A DNA stretch of 64,000 bases from the NCBI GenBank assembly GCA_014237405.1, contig JABZFO010000175.1:1-64000 (forward strand). The letters are read 5' to 3'. The notes beneath the pieces were generated by a model. That model was not told where the DNA came from. It searched no databases and was given only the letters and a program-made list of their open reading frames with translations. Shown one piece after another: positions 9,059-18,717 of this stretch. The stretch's first letter is position 1. The number at the start of each line of letters is the position of its first letter. Origin of the DNA: Desulfosarcina sp. (lineage in GTDB: Bacteria; Desulfobacterota; Desulfobacteria; Desulfobacterales; Desulfosarcinaceae). A program made the position numbers and the translations under genes.

Positions 9059-10900
9059 ATGTTCGGAAACTTCATCTATTTCATCGTTGCCCTGCTGATC
9101 TATTCCACCTACCAGCCTTCGGAGCAGACCAACTTTTCACCCCTGGACACGCTGGCTCTCTTTTTTTCGCTGATTCTGCTCTTTTTCATCTTTTCCAGGC
9201 GCCAGTTCGTCCGGATTGCACGCATGTCCGCCACCCACAGCCATGATGTGCTGGACCAGCAGTTTTCATCGGCGGTGACCCGCCAGTCCATCCTGGCCAT
9301 CGCCCTGTTCGCGGTGGACATTTACGGCCTCAACATCTCTTCTTTTTTAACGGGCATCTGGCTGTTCGAAGCGATCCCCACCGTGGAAGCCCTGGTGTTC
9401 ATGGCCTTTTTCGTCGGCTACCTGGCCATGGTCTGGTCCAACGCCTATGACGCCTACCGGCGCATCTATCAGGCGGACCTCACCCGCAAGGCCTATGTGG
9501 GGTCCAACATCTCTTTCAGTGTACCCGTGCTGCTGCCCTGGCTGCTGCTCTCCGGCATCGCCGATCTGATCCTCGCCCTGCCCTTCGACCTACCCCGGCA
9601 GGTGCTGACATCTCCCGAGGGTGAGACGGCCTACTTTCTCTTTTTCCTGTTTGCCGTGGCTGTGCTCGGCCCGCTGATCATCCAGAAATTCTGGCGTTGC
9701 CGGCCCCTGGAAGCCGGCTATTTTCGCCAACGCATCGAAGCGCTCTGCCGGCGCGCCAACCTGAAGTATGCCGACATCCTTTACTGGCCGATCTTCGGCG
9801 GTCGCATGATCACCGCCGGGGTGATGGGGCTGGTGAGCCGGTTCCGCTACATCCTGGTCACCGACGCCCTGCTGCGCATCCTGAGCCCAGAGGAGTTGGA
9901 CGCCGTCATCGCCCATGAAGTGGGCCACGTGAAAAAGCGGCATCTGCTGTTCTACCTCTTTTTCTTTATCGGCTACATGGTCATCGCCTACGCCACCTTT
10001 GATCTCATCGTCTACCTGATCATCTTTTCCGAGCCCATCTACCGCTTCGTCTTCATGACCGGTATCAGTCGTACCACCGTAACCACAGGGCTGCTCAGCC
10101 TGGCCATTATCTTTAACTTTCTCGTCTATTTTCGTTTTATCTTTGGCTTTTTCATGCGCAACTTCGAACGCCAGGCCGATGCCTTTGTCTACAGCCTCTT
10201 TGCCAGTGCCCTTCCTCTGATTTCCACCTTTGAAAAAATCGTGGCCGTTTCCGGGCATTCGCCGGACAAGCCCAACTGGCACCACTTCAGCATCCGTCAG
10301 CGGGTGGACTTTCTAAAGCGCTGCGAGGTGGACCGATCCTGGGTCCAGCGCCACGACCGCAAGGTCCGCACCAGCATCGCCATCTATATGGCGGCCATGG
10401 TGGTAGTTGGAATTGCCGGCTACCAGCTCAACTTCGGTCAAACCGGCAAACGGCTCAATGAAAAATTCTTTGAAACGGCCATTTTGAACGAAATTTCCCG
10501 CAACGGGGAGAGCAATGCCGGCCTTTACGGCATGCTGGGGGATCTGTATTTCGGCCGCAGCAGCTTTGGGCAGGCTGCGTCGGCATACCGGATCGCCCTT
10601 GACATAAACCCCGACAGCGCCATTGTTTTGAACAACTACGCCTGGCTCCTGGCCACCTGCGAGGATCCGGCTTACCGGAATCAGGAACTGGCATTAGAAC
10701 TGGCCTTCAAGGCCGCTGCCATCGAGCAGTCCCCCCACATCTTGGACACTCTGGCCGAAAGCCTGTTCGTCAACGGGCAAATCGTGGAGTCCATCGATAC
10801 GGCGACGACCGCCCTGGAGATGGCCAAAACCAACCGCGCATACTACAGCGGGCAGCTGGAAAAATTCCAGGCTGCCCGTGACAATCCCATTACTGAATAG
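9059..10900 (+). CDS. M48 family metallopeptidase with C-terminal TPR
   Basis: Multi-TM protein with HEVGH zinc motif (VIAHEVGHVKKRH), TPR at C-term. Confidence 0.88.
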   Translation: MFGNFIYFIVALLIYSTYQPSEQTNFSPLDTLALFFSLILLFFIFSRRQFVRIARMSATHSHDVLDQQFSSAVTRQSILAIALFAVDIYGLNISSFLTGIWLFEAIPTVEALVFMAFFVGYLAMVWSNAYDAYRRIYQADLTRKAYVGSNISFSVPVLLPWLLLSGIADLILALPFDLPRQVLTSPEGETAYFLFFLFAVAVLGPLIIQKFWRCRPLEAGYFRQRIEALCRRANLKYADILYWPIFGGRMITAGVMGLVSRFRYILVTDALLRILSPEELDAVIAHEVGHVKKRHLLFYLFFFIGYMVIAYATFDLIVYLIIFSEPIYRFVFMTGISRTTVTTGLLSLAIIFNFLVYFRFIFGFFMRNFERQADAFVYSLFASALPLISTFEKIVAVSGHSPDKPNWHHFSIRQRVDFLKRCEVDRSWVQRHDRKVRTSIAIYMAAMVVVGIAGYQLNFGQTGKRLNEKFFETAILNEISRNGESNAGLYGMLGDLYFGRSSFGQAASAYRIALDINPDSAIVLNNYAWLLATCEDPAYRNQELALELAFKAAAIEQSPHILDTLAESLFVNGQIVESIDTATTALEMAKTNRAYYSGQLEKFQAARDNPITE

Positions 10901-10905
10901 TTCAA

Positions 10906-13077
10906 CTACTTGATACAGACCTTCCTCACTTCAAGCAAATCGCAGTATCCCTGAAAAATCTTGTCGATGCCGTCCTGCTTCAAGGTGGTCATGCCGTCAA
11001 TGATGGCCTTATTTCTGATGTCCTCCATAGTGGCCTTGGTCTGGATGAGTTTTTTCATCTCGTCGGTGCCCATGAGCAATTCATGGATGCCCATACGACC
11101 CCGATAGCCGGTGCTGCCGCAAAGGTCGCATCCTTCCGGCTTATACAGCTCCAGATCGTCGTTGTAGGGAATGTCAAGATTGTTCTTGAACTTCTCTTCT
11201 CCGTATTCACGGACCAGTTCGTCGTATTCCTCCTTGCTGGGGTGATATTTCCGTTTGCAGGTTTTGCACAGGGTCCGCACGAGCCGCTGGGCCATGATAC
11301 AGAGGATGGCATCGGCAAAGTTGAAGGGGTCCATACCCATATCCAGCAGACGTGTGATGCTTTCCGGGGCGCTGTTGGTGTGCAGAGTGGAGAAAACCAG
11401 GTGACCGGTCAACGAGGCCTCAATACCAATGGAAGTGGTCTCTTTGTCGCGCATTTCACCCACCATGATCACGTCCGGGTCGGCACGTAGGAAGGCCCGC
11501 ATGGCCGCGGCAAAATCGAACCCGATCTTGGGCTTCACCTGCACCTGGCGAAGCCCGCGCTGGGTGATTTCCACCGGGTCCTCGGCGGTCCAGATCTTGG
11601 TCTCGGTCTTGTTGATGAAACTCAGGGCCGAATGTAAAGTAGTGGTTTTACCGGAACCGGTGGGCCCGCAGACAAAGATCAGCCCGTAGGGTTTGGTGAC
11701 GCAGCTGACAAAGTCCTTGTGGTTGCGCTTGGAAAAGCCCATCTTGTCCAGCGGAATGGGCTCGCCGGCAGCCAGGATACGCATGACCACGTCTTCGAGT
11801 CCACCCTGGGTGGGGATGGTGGCCACGCGGAGTTCGATGTCCTTGCCGCCGTATTTCTTGAACTTGATCTTGCCGTCCTGGGGGAGTCGCCGTTCGGCAA
11901 TATCCAAGTCTGACATGATCTTGATTCTGGAGATCACCGCATTCTTGTAGGAAAAGGGAATGGTCTGGTAGACGTTGCACGAACCATCCACCCGAATGCG
12001 GACCTGGGTGTTCATCTTTCCCGGGTAGGGTTCAATGTGGATATCCGACGCATTGCGGCTGTAGGCATCCAGAATGATCTTGTTGACCAGCTGGACTACC
12101 GCACTGTCCTCTTCACCCACGCCGGACTCCGCCTCATCCACCTCGTCAGCCTCTACCTGGAGCTGGGAGAGGATGTCGTCGATCTCCGCCAGCTCCCTTT
12201 CGTCCTGGGTGAACAATTTGATGAAATCGAGGATGTCCTGCTTAAGGCTGATGTAAAAGGTGACGGGGTGCCCCGGGAACAGGGCTTTGATCTCGTCGAT
12301 CTTTTTCAGGTCGTGGGGGTTGTCTACCGCGATGACGATCGTGTTGCCCTCATTTTTCAGGGGCACCCAAATGTTGTTTCTCATGAAGGGTATTTTCAGA
12401 CCCGCCATGAGGTCGCCGGGGATGGGGTAATTGGCGTTGTACTCAATGAAGATAGTCTTGAAGTACTTTTCCAGTGCGCTGCCAATCTCCTTTTTGGGAA
12501 TTTTGAAGTCCTTCATCAAGACCGCGGAAACCGGCTCCTTGCGCTGGGTAGCGTCGGCAATGGCCTTGGTCAGCTCTTTCTGGGTAAGCAGGTGGTTTTT
12601 CAGCAGGTAGTCGTATTTGTTGGTGCGGCCGCCCCGGGCGGCGATGCGCTTCTGGTTGTAAAGGGCCACCCCCATGATCTTGGACAGCTCTTGGATGGCT
12701 TTTTCTTCCGCTTCTCCAAATTCGCCGTTGGCCTTGCGGTTGATCAGTTCCAGGGTGCCCATGAGATACTTCTGATAAACAATGGGATGGGCCAGGATTT
12801 CCTTGGTCCGATAGCCGGTCCGCCGGTCCCAGCTGGAGTCGAACTGAAGGTCCGCGTCAATGGCGGTCAGTTCCTTCTGGTCGTAAGCGTTCTTGATGTT
12901 CACCAGGGTCTGCTTCAATGCAGAGTACCCGGCAATGCTGGTCTGGGCCACGGGGACCCGGATCTCGGCCACCTCGCTGCCCGACTTGAATCGCGATACC
13001 AGTTCCCGTTTGACGCCATCCACCACATAGACGGTGATCCGGTCTGCTCCGAACAGCTCGCAGATTTCTTCTTTCAA
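10906..13077 (-). CDS. GspE/PilB-family secretion/pilus ATPase with GAF domain
   Basis: GPTGSGKTTTLHSAL, DPVEITQRGLRQVQV, DPDVIMVGEMRDKET, CDLCGSTGYRGRMGIHELL; likely true start upstream at 13124 but out of frame. Confidence 0.9.
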   Translation of the reverse strand: MKEEICELFGADRITVYVVDGVKRELVSRFKSGSEVAEIRVPVAQTSIAGYSALKQTLVNIKNAYDQKELTAIDADLQFDSSWDRRTGYRTKEILAHPIVYQKYLMGTLELINRKANGEFGEAEEKAIQELSKIMGVALYNQKRIAARGGRTNKYDYLLKNHLLTQKELTKAIADATQRKEPVSAVLMKDFKIPKKEIGSALEKYFKTIFIEYNANYPIPGDLMAGLKIPFMRNNIWVPLKNEGNTIVIAVDNPHDLKKIDEIKALFPGHPVTFYISLKQDILDFIKLFTQDERELAEIDDILSQLQVEADEVDEAESGVGEEDSAVVQLVNKIILDAYSRNASDIHIEPYPGKMNTQVRIRVDGSCNVYQTIPFSYKNAVISRIKIMSDLDIAERRLPQDGKIKFKKYGGKDIELRVATIPTQGGLEDVVMRILAAGEPIPLDKMGFSKRNHKDFVSCVTKPYGLIFVCGPTGSGKTTTLHSALSFINKTETKIWTAEDPVEITQRGLRQVQVKPKIGFDFAAAMRAFLRADPDVIMVGEMRDKETTSIGIEASLTGHLVFSTLHTNSAPESITRLLDMGMDPFNFADAILCIMAQRLVRTLCKTCKRKYHPSKEEYDELVREYGEEKFKNNLDIPYNDDLELYKPEGCDLCGSTGYRGRMGIHELLMGTDEMKKLIQTKATMEDIRNKAIIDGMTTLKQDGIDKIFQGYCDLLEVRKVCIK

Positions 13078-13202
13078 CTTTCCGTATCATCGTTGAGGGT
13101 CAAGGAAATATTTGCATTGGCCATAAATCATTACCTTCGGTGGGTTAAGGATATTCGTTGTCCGCTCGCGGCGCGAAATAACCAATGATCGTTAGTGCGG
13201 CC

Positions 13203-13424
13203 CTATTTGCGGTACTGGCAGTACAGTTTTTTGCATCCTCCCCCAATTAGGAAGATTCCCATGAAGTAAAAACAAAATCGGATAAAGCCGGAGGCGGCTG
13301 CAAATCTCGGGATCTGCTCAATGTTGGGCATCACCTGTGGGATGCGGAAAAAAACCCCCAAACCAGCCAGTATCAATGCAACTGCCCAGATGACTTGGGC
13401 CTGATTTACCTGTTTGTCGGCCAT
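13203..13424 (-). CDS. small membrane protein (two predicted TM segments)
   Basis: 73 aa, hydrophobic stretches VIWAVALILAGLGVFF and FIRFCFYFMGIFLIGG. Confidence 0.6.
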   Translation of the reverse strand: MADKQVNQAQVIWAVALILAGLGVFFRIPQVMPNIEQIPRFAAASGFIRFCFYFMGIFLIGGGCKKLYCQYRK

Positions 13425-13683
13425 CGATCAACCTGATAGGATCTAAAGCGATGTCCACAAATAACGCCCAATTTTTACTTGCCCTTTTGTCCTGTTTCTT
13501 CGAAAACGCAAAACTTATTTGTGAACAACGCCTAAGTGGTCGCAAATAGGTGCTTATATACCACATCATCCGCCAAAAAAGCACTACAATTTTCTCGTAC
13601 AGAAGTATTATGGCAACGGCGGTATTTCGATGCCATTGGAACGTGCATCCGAACAGACGCCTCTGCCAATCGGCCTGGCGCCA

Positions 13684-14046
13684 TCAAAGCGTGTAAAGCT
13701 GCTGGCCGTCGATGACGTTGACCCCCTTGGATTCAAGCAACCTGATCGCCTCCTGTTCCTGCTCGATGCGAAAGATCATCAGGCGGTCCGTCACTTCCAC
13801 CGCCACCACATTGGTTTTCCCCACGGTGAGTCCGTTGTTTTTCAGGGTCTGACGGGCCTTTTCCGTGTCGTCCACAATCAGCCGCAACACACCGAAATCA
13901 GATGTGTCGGCAAGGGCCAGAGCACGAATGTTCACTTCTGCTTCGGTCAAAATAGCGGTCACTTCCGAAAGCCGCCCGGATTTGTTTTCCAGAAAAACGG
14001 ATATCTGTTCAACCTGCATATGTTCCTCCACTATATAGTCGGTCAT
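13684..14046 (-). CDS. ACT domain protein, probably missing part of second ACT repeat
   Basis: VEQISVFLENKSGRLSEVTAIL..NIRALALADTSDFGVLRLIV..VVAVEVTDR then directly LMIFRIE; partner of paaK. Confidence 0.85.
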   Translation of the reverse strand: MTDYIVEEHMQVEQISVFLENKSGRLSEVTAILTEAEVNIRALALADTSDFGVLRLIVDDTEKARQTLKNNGLTVGKTNVVAVEVTDRLMIFRIEQEQEAIRLLESKGVNVIDGQQLYTL

Positions 14047-14132
14047 AGGATTAGCCTACTTGAACCATTTTTTAGTATTGAGTGATGAGTTTTTGATTTC
14101 CTAAGCCCTGACAACACTAACTCAAAAAAATA

Positions 14133-15434
14133 TCAGATCTTTCGATTGTCCACAACCCGCACGGCCTTGCCCTGGCTTCTTTCGATGGCCTTGGGCTCAA
14201 CCAGTTTCACCCGGGCGGAGACGCCCAGCAATTCCTTGATGTTTTTGGTGATGCGCCGCTCCAGGTGTTGCAGGCCTTTCACCTCGTCGGAAAAGCTTCG
14301 TTCACCCACCTCTACTTTGACGGTGAGCACATCCAGGTTTTCTTCACGGTCCACCACCAGCTGATAGTGGGGCTCCACGTTCTCGGTCTCCATGAGCACA
14401 CTTTCGATCTGGGAGGGGAACACATTGACGCCGCGGATGATCAGCATATCGTCACTGCGGCCCGTCACCCGGTTCATACGAACATGGGTTCTGCCGCAGA
14501 TGCACGGTTCAGGGTTCAATGAGGTAATGTCCCGCGTGCGGTAGCGGATCACGGGGAATGCCTCTTTGGTGAGGGAAGTGAACACCAGCTCGCCGGTGGC
14601 GCCGTACGGTAGCGGTTCGAGGGTTTTGGGATCGACGATCTCCGGTATAAAATGGTCTTCGAACACATGGAGTCCTTTTTTGGCTTCATGACATTCAATG
14701 GCCACCCCCGGTCCCATCACTTCGCTGAGACCGTAAATGTCAACGGCGATGAGGTTCAGCTTTCGCTCGATCTCTTCCCGCATTTTCTCCGACCAGGGTT
14801 CGGCCCCGAAGATGCCGAACTTGAATTTTAGTGAATTGAAGGAAACTCCCATCTCCTCGGCCACTTCGGCCAGGTGGAGGGTGTAGGAGGGCGTGGCGGT
14901 GAGAATGGTGGGGCCGAAATCTTTCATGATCACCACCTGACGTTTGGTGTTGCCGCCGGAAACCGGGATCACCGATGCGCCCAGGCGCTCCGCACCGTAG
15001 TGGACGCCCAGGCCGCCGGTAAACAGGCCGTATCCGTATGCATTGTGGATGATGTCGCCACGGCCGGCGCCGCCGGCGGCCAGGGAGCGGGCCATGAGCA
15101 TGGACCAAGTCCCCACGTCCCTTGCCGTATATCCCACCACGGTCGGCTGGCCGGTGGTACCGGACGAGGCGTGGATGCGGACCACGTTGTCCATGGGAAC
15201 GGCAAACATGTTGAACGGGTAGTTGTCGCGAAGATCCTGCTTGGTGGTAAACGGTATCCGGCTCAAGTCGCCCAGGCTTTTGATATCTGCCGGGGTAATT
15301 CCGGCCTCCTGGAATTTTTCACGGTAAAAGGGAACATTGGCGTAAACGCGCTCCAGGGTGGTTTGAAGCCGCCGGAGCTGTATCGCTTCCAGGGCTTCGC
15401 GTGGCATGGTTTCGTATTCGATGTCGTGAATCAT
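14133..15434 (-). CDS. paaK: phenylacetate-CoA ligase (AMP-forming)
   Basis: [48 protein letters not shown]; 433 aa. Confidence 0.92.
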   Translation of the reverse strand: MIHDIEYETMPREALEAIQLRRLQTTLERVYANVPFYREKFQEAGITPADIKSLGDLSRIPFTTKQDLRDNYPFNMFAVPMDNVVRIHASSGTTGQPTVVGYTARDVGTWSMLMARSLAAGGAGRGDIIHNAYGYGLFTGGLGVHYGAERLGASVIPVSGGNTKRQVVIMKDFGPTILTATPSYTLHLAEVAEEMGVSFNSLKFKFGIFGAEPWSEKMREEIERKLNLIAVDIYGLSEVMGPGVAIECHEAKKGLHVFEDHFIPEIVDPKTLEPLPYGATGELVFTSLTKEAFPVIRYRTRDITSLNPEPCICGRTHVRMNRVTGRSDDMLIIRGVNVFPSQIESVLMETENVEPHYQLVVDREENLDVLTVKVEVGERSFSDEVKGLQHLERRITKNIKELLGVSARVKLVEPKAIERSQGKAVRVVDNRKI

Positions 15435-15451
15435 GTTGCGCTTCTCCTTTT

Positions 15452-15583
15452 ACAAATATCAAACAATTTCCAATGACCGAAATTCGAAAATCCAAACAAT
15501 GCCTCGTCCTGGAAGGTTTGGGTCATTGAATAGTGGAATTTGAGATTTATTTGTCATTTGGTGCTTGTAATTTGTGATTTTAG
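15452..15583. repeat. degenerate AT-rich inverted-repeat element
   Basis: ACAAATATCAAACAATTTCCAATGACC vs GGGTCATTGAATAGTGGAATTTGAGATTTATTTGT. Confidence 0.45.
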
Positions 15584-15817
15584 ACACAAAACTGCCAAGG
15601 CAGAGCCTACTGCCTCTGACCTGGCCCAAAGGACCAGGTTTTCTAGGGATAAATAAAAAAAGGCCGGGAGGATCATCCCACAGCCTTTTAAAAAGTCGGA
15701 ACCATGGGGATCAGACGAACGCTTTGTCCACCCATGGCCTGTTTGGGTCAGTTGCCAAACCGGTGACACCGTGCCATCTTAATTTGGACTTCGACATTTG
15801 ATATTTTTTTCAGGGTG

Positions 15818-16609
15818 CTATCCCCTGAGCGAACCCTTGAATTCCGGTTTTCGCTTTTCGATAAACGCACGGGTCCCCTCTTTGCCATCTTCGCTGGCCA
15901 TGCAGATAGCAAAGGCATCCACCTCGATCCGGCAGCCGGTGGCCAAATCCACGTTCAGCCCGTTGTTGACCGCCTGTTTGGCAGCTCGAAGGGAGACCTT
16001 ACCCTTGGTTGCGATGGCCCGAGCAGTTTTTAACGTTTCTTCCATCAGTGATTCCTGGGGCAAAACCCGGTTGACCATGCCGATCTTTTCGGCTTCTGCC
16101 GCCGGAATTATCTTACCGGTAAAAATCATCTCCTTGGCCCGGTTGCTGCCGATGAGGCGGGGCAGCCGCTGGGTGCCGCCGAATCCGGGGATGATTCCCA
16201 GGGTAATTTCCGGCAGGCCGAACATAGCGTTTTCCGAGGCGTAGATAAAATCACAGGCCAGGGCCATCTCGCTCCCGCCCCCCAGGGCAAAGCCATTAAC
16301 CGCGGCAATTACCGGGATGGCCAGTTCCTGCAACCGGCCGATGATCAGTTGTCCTTTTCGTGAAAACATTTTGCCCTGCAAGGTGTTGAAGGTGGCCAGC
16401 TCGGTAATGTCCGCCCCGGCCACAAAGGATTTCTCACCTGCACCGGTAAGGACCAGTACACCAATTTCCTCATCAGCCTCGATTTCGTCCAATGCCGCTG
16501 AAAGTTCGTCCAGCAGTTGGCCGTTCAAGGCGTTGAGTGCCTTGGGGCGGTTGAAGGTGATGGTAGCAATGCCCTCTGCCACTTCAAAAATGATGTTTTC
16601 GTAAGCCAT
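15818..16609 (-). CDS. enoyl-CoA hydratase/isomerase
   Basis: MAYENIIFEVAEGIATITFNRPKALNALN, AGADITEL, GGGSEMALACDF. Confidence 0.93.
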   Translation of the reverse strand: MAYENIIFEVAEGIATITFNRPKALNALNGQLLDELSAALDEIEADEEIGVLVLTGAGEKSFVAGADITELATFNTLQGKMFSRKGQLIIGRLQELAIPVIAAVNGFALGGGSEMALACDFIYASENAMFGLPEITLGIIPGFGGTQRLPRLIGSNRAKEMIFTGKIIPAAEAEKIGMVNRVLPQESLMEETLKTARAIATKGKVSLRAAKQAVNNGLNVDLATGCRIEVDAFAICMASEDGKEGTRAFIEKRKPEFKGSLRG

Positions 16610-16681
16610 GACGCCTTCCTCCTGCAATTTTCTGGTTGAATGATCGGTGGCCGGCAGCGGTATCAACACTGCGGCAGTCGG

Positions 16682-18700
16682 TTATCCCTTCTTGTCCCGC
16701 TCCGCCGACGGATAGATAAAGGCGGTGGGGCTGGTCTCTTTTATATACTTTCGAATCCCGCGAATGATGCCGTCGCACAGCTCATCCTGGTATTTGGCGC
16801 TGGTCAGGCGTTTGCACTCCCTGGGATTGGAGATGAAGGAGGTTTCCACCAGGACCGCCGGCATCTGGGCGCCCAAGAGCACGTAAAACGGCGCCTGTTT
16901 GACGCCTTTGCTGCGGATGTGACTGAAATTCTTTCTCAGATGCAGGCACATCTCCGCCTGGACCATGGCAGCAAGGCGGCTGGATTCGTTGATCTTGGAG
17001 TTCTGCATCAGATCGTTTAAAATGGACTCCAAGTCGCTGATATTTTTAGCCGACGTGGCATTTTCACGGGCTGCCACCAGGATGGCATCGTCGTCAGTGG
17101 CCAGGTTCAGGAAAAAAGTTTCGATCCCGTATGCCCGCTTGTTTCTCACCGCGTTGGTGTGGATGGAGATAAACAGATCGGCGTTCTGAGTGTTGGCAAT
17201 GGCGGTGCGCTCCTCCAGGGTCAGGTATCGATCGGTGGTCCGGGTGAGTACCGCATCGCATTTGAGTTCGGTTTCCACTTTTCTGGCCAGTCGTTTGGCG
17301 ATCTGAAGTACGACGTGCTTTTCATGAACCCCTTTCAGATAGCCAGGCGCCCCGTAATCCTTGCCGCCGTGCCCCGGATCTATGACGATGCGGCTCACCC
17401 CCAGAGCCAGTTGGCGGGCGATGGCGCCGGGCGGCAGTTTCCCTGTGGAAGGCCGCCAGGGCGAGGCGGATTTGCCGGCAACCTGCCTGTCTGAATCAGC
17501 CCCCCACACATCCAATACAATGCGAAAGGGATTTTTAAGGGAAAAAATCTTATAGTTTTTAAAGGACTTGATATCCACAACAATTCTGACCGACTCGCCG
17601 GTGTACTGCCCGGCCCGCGCATCACTAAGCAGTTCATCGTTGATGGGAACAAATTTTTGGATATCCTTGCCCAACCGGCTCTTGCTCAGGTCGATATAGA
17701 GCCTCTGGGGCTTTTTGATGGCGGGGTCTTTTTTCAGCAGCCGGTGGGAAAAACGGGTTTCCTGGTCGGCATCGATAACAATTCGCGTGTAGCTGGGGTT
17801 GGACCAGAACCGAAGCCCGTGCACAGTGACCAGGCCGGTTCGCTGCACCTTAGCATCCGGGAAGCCCGCGTCTGAATCGGTTTTATTCTTGGCGATGATA
17901 CCAGCCAACGGGTCATCATCGTCCGTCTTTGCCACGGTCCCGGTGGGGATAATACCGACCAGTTCCGCACCGGCTTTATCCGCAAAGGTACTGCCGGGGA
18001 ACTGGCGTTTCAAGCGCCGGAAGTAACCCATTGCCGTATCGAGATCCGCATCACGGTGAGACTTGTCCGATAATCCCTTATAGAGCATTCCGATCATATA
18101 CAGGGATTCGGCCGCATCGGGACCACTGGTGTCGGATCGGTAAACCACCTGGAAGCGGTCGATGCATTTTTCCCATTGATCCCGATATTTCTGTTTGGCG
18201 GCACTACCCATCAGCTGTTTATAAGCGGCATGGGCCTTTTTGAGATGGCGGGCGGCAACAGTCTTCTTGGGTGGCGCTGCCGGTTTTCCCAAATCGGCCA
18301 GCTGCAATCGGGATTTCGGAGTGTAACGGCTTTTGGGAAACCGCTGGATAACCCGCTGAAAGGCGTCGACGGCTTCTTGCCGGTCAGCGTCCAGATAAGA
18401 GCGTTTGTGCAGTTGAAGATATAAAAGGCCCGATTTATAGAGTCCGGCGGCGGCCCAGGGACCGGAAGGATCAAGCCGGTAAACGTTCTGGTATTTTTCG
18501 ATACAGGCCAGCCACTTGTCCCGATATTTTTGGTGGCGGGGATTTTTCTTGAGTGTGGCGTAGGCGTTTTCGGCCCGGTGATATTGTCCCTTGGGCGTCA
18601 GGGCCCAGGCCTGCCACACAAGGGACATATTGATCAGCAAGGTGAGGATCACCATGCGGAAAGCGGCTGCACACAATGATTTATTGGCAAGTTTCTGCAT
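16682..18700 (-). CDS. N-acetylmuramoyl-L-alanine amidase (AMIN + Amidase_3, N-terminal repeats)
   Basis: IVIDPGHGGKDYGAPG, SIHTNA, VLVETSFISNP; duplicated TPR-like N-term. Confidence 0.92.
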   Translation of the reverse strand: MQKLANKSLCAAAFRMVILTLLINMSLVWQAWALTPKGQYHRAENAYATLKKNPRHQKYRDKWLACIEKYQNVYRLDPSGPWAAAGLYKSGLLYLQLHKRSYLDADRQEAVDAFQRVIQRFPKSRYTPKSRLQLADLGKPAAPPKKTVAARHLKKAHAAYKQLMGSAAKQKYRDQWEKCIDRFQVVYRSDTSGPDAAESLYMIGMLYKGLSDKSHRDADLDTAMGYFRRLKRQFPGSTFADKAGAELVGIIPTGTVAKTDDDDPLAGIIAKNKTDSDAGFPDAKVQRTGLVTVHGLRFWSNPSYTRIVIDADQETRFSHRLLKKDPAIKKPQRLYIDLSKSRLGKDIQKFVPINDELLSDARAGQYTGESVRIVVDIKSFKNYKIFSLKNPFRIVLDVWGADSDRQVAGKSASPWRPSTGKLPPGAIARQLALGVSRIVIDPGHGGKDYGAPGYLKGVHEKHVVLQIAKRLARKVETELKCDAVLTRTTDRYLTLEERTAIANTQNADLFISIHTNAVRNKRAYGIETFFLNLATDDDAILVAARENATSAKNISDLESILNDLMQNSKINESSRLAAMVQAEMCLHLRKNFSHIRSKGVKQAPFYVLLGAQMPAVLVETSFISNPRECKRLTSAKYQDELCDGIIRGIRKYIKETSPTAFIYPSAERDKKG

Positions 18701-18717
18701 ATTTACTTGAGTATGGG

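Noticed and set aside
9590-10285. 231-aa minus-strand ORF
   Set aside because: Antisense to the M48 peptidase; low-complexity acidic/Gly composition.
12037-13188. 383-aa plus-strand ORF
   Set aside because: Antisense shadow of the clearly conserved GspE/PilB ATPase; no recognisable motifs.
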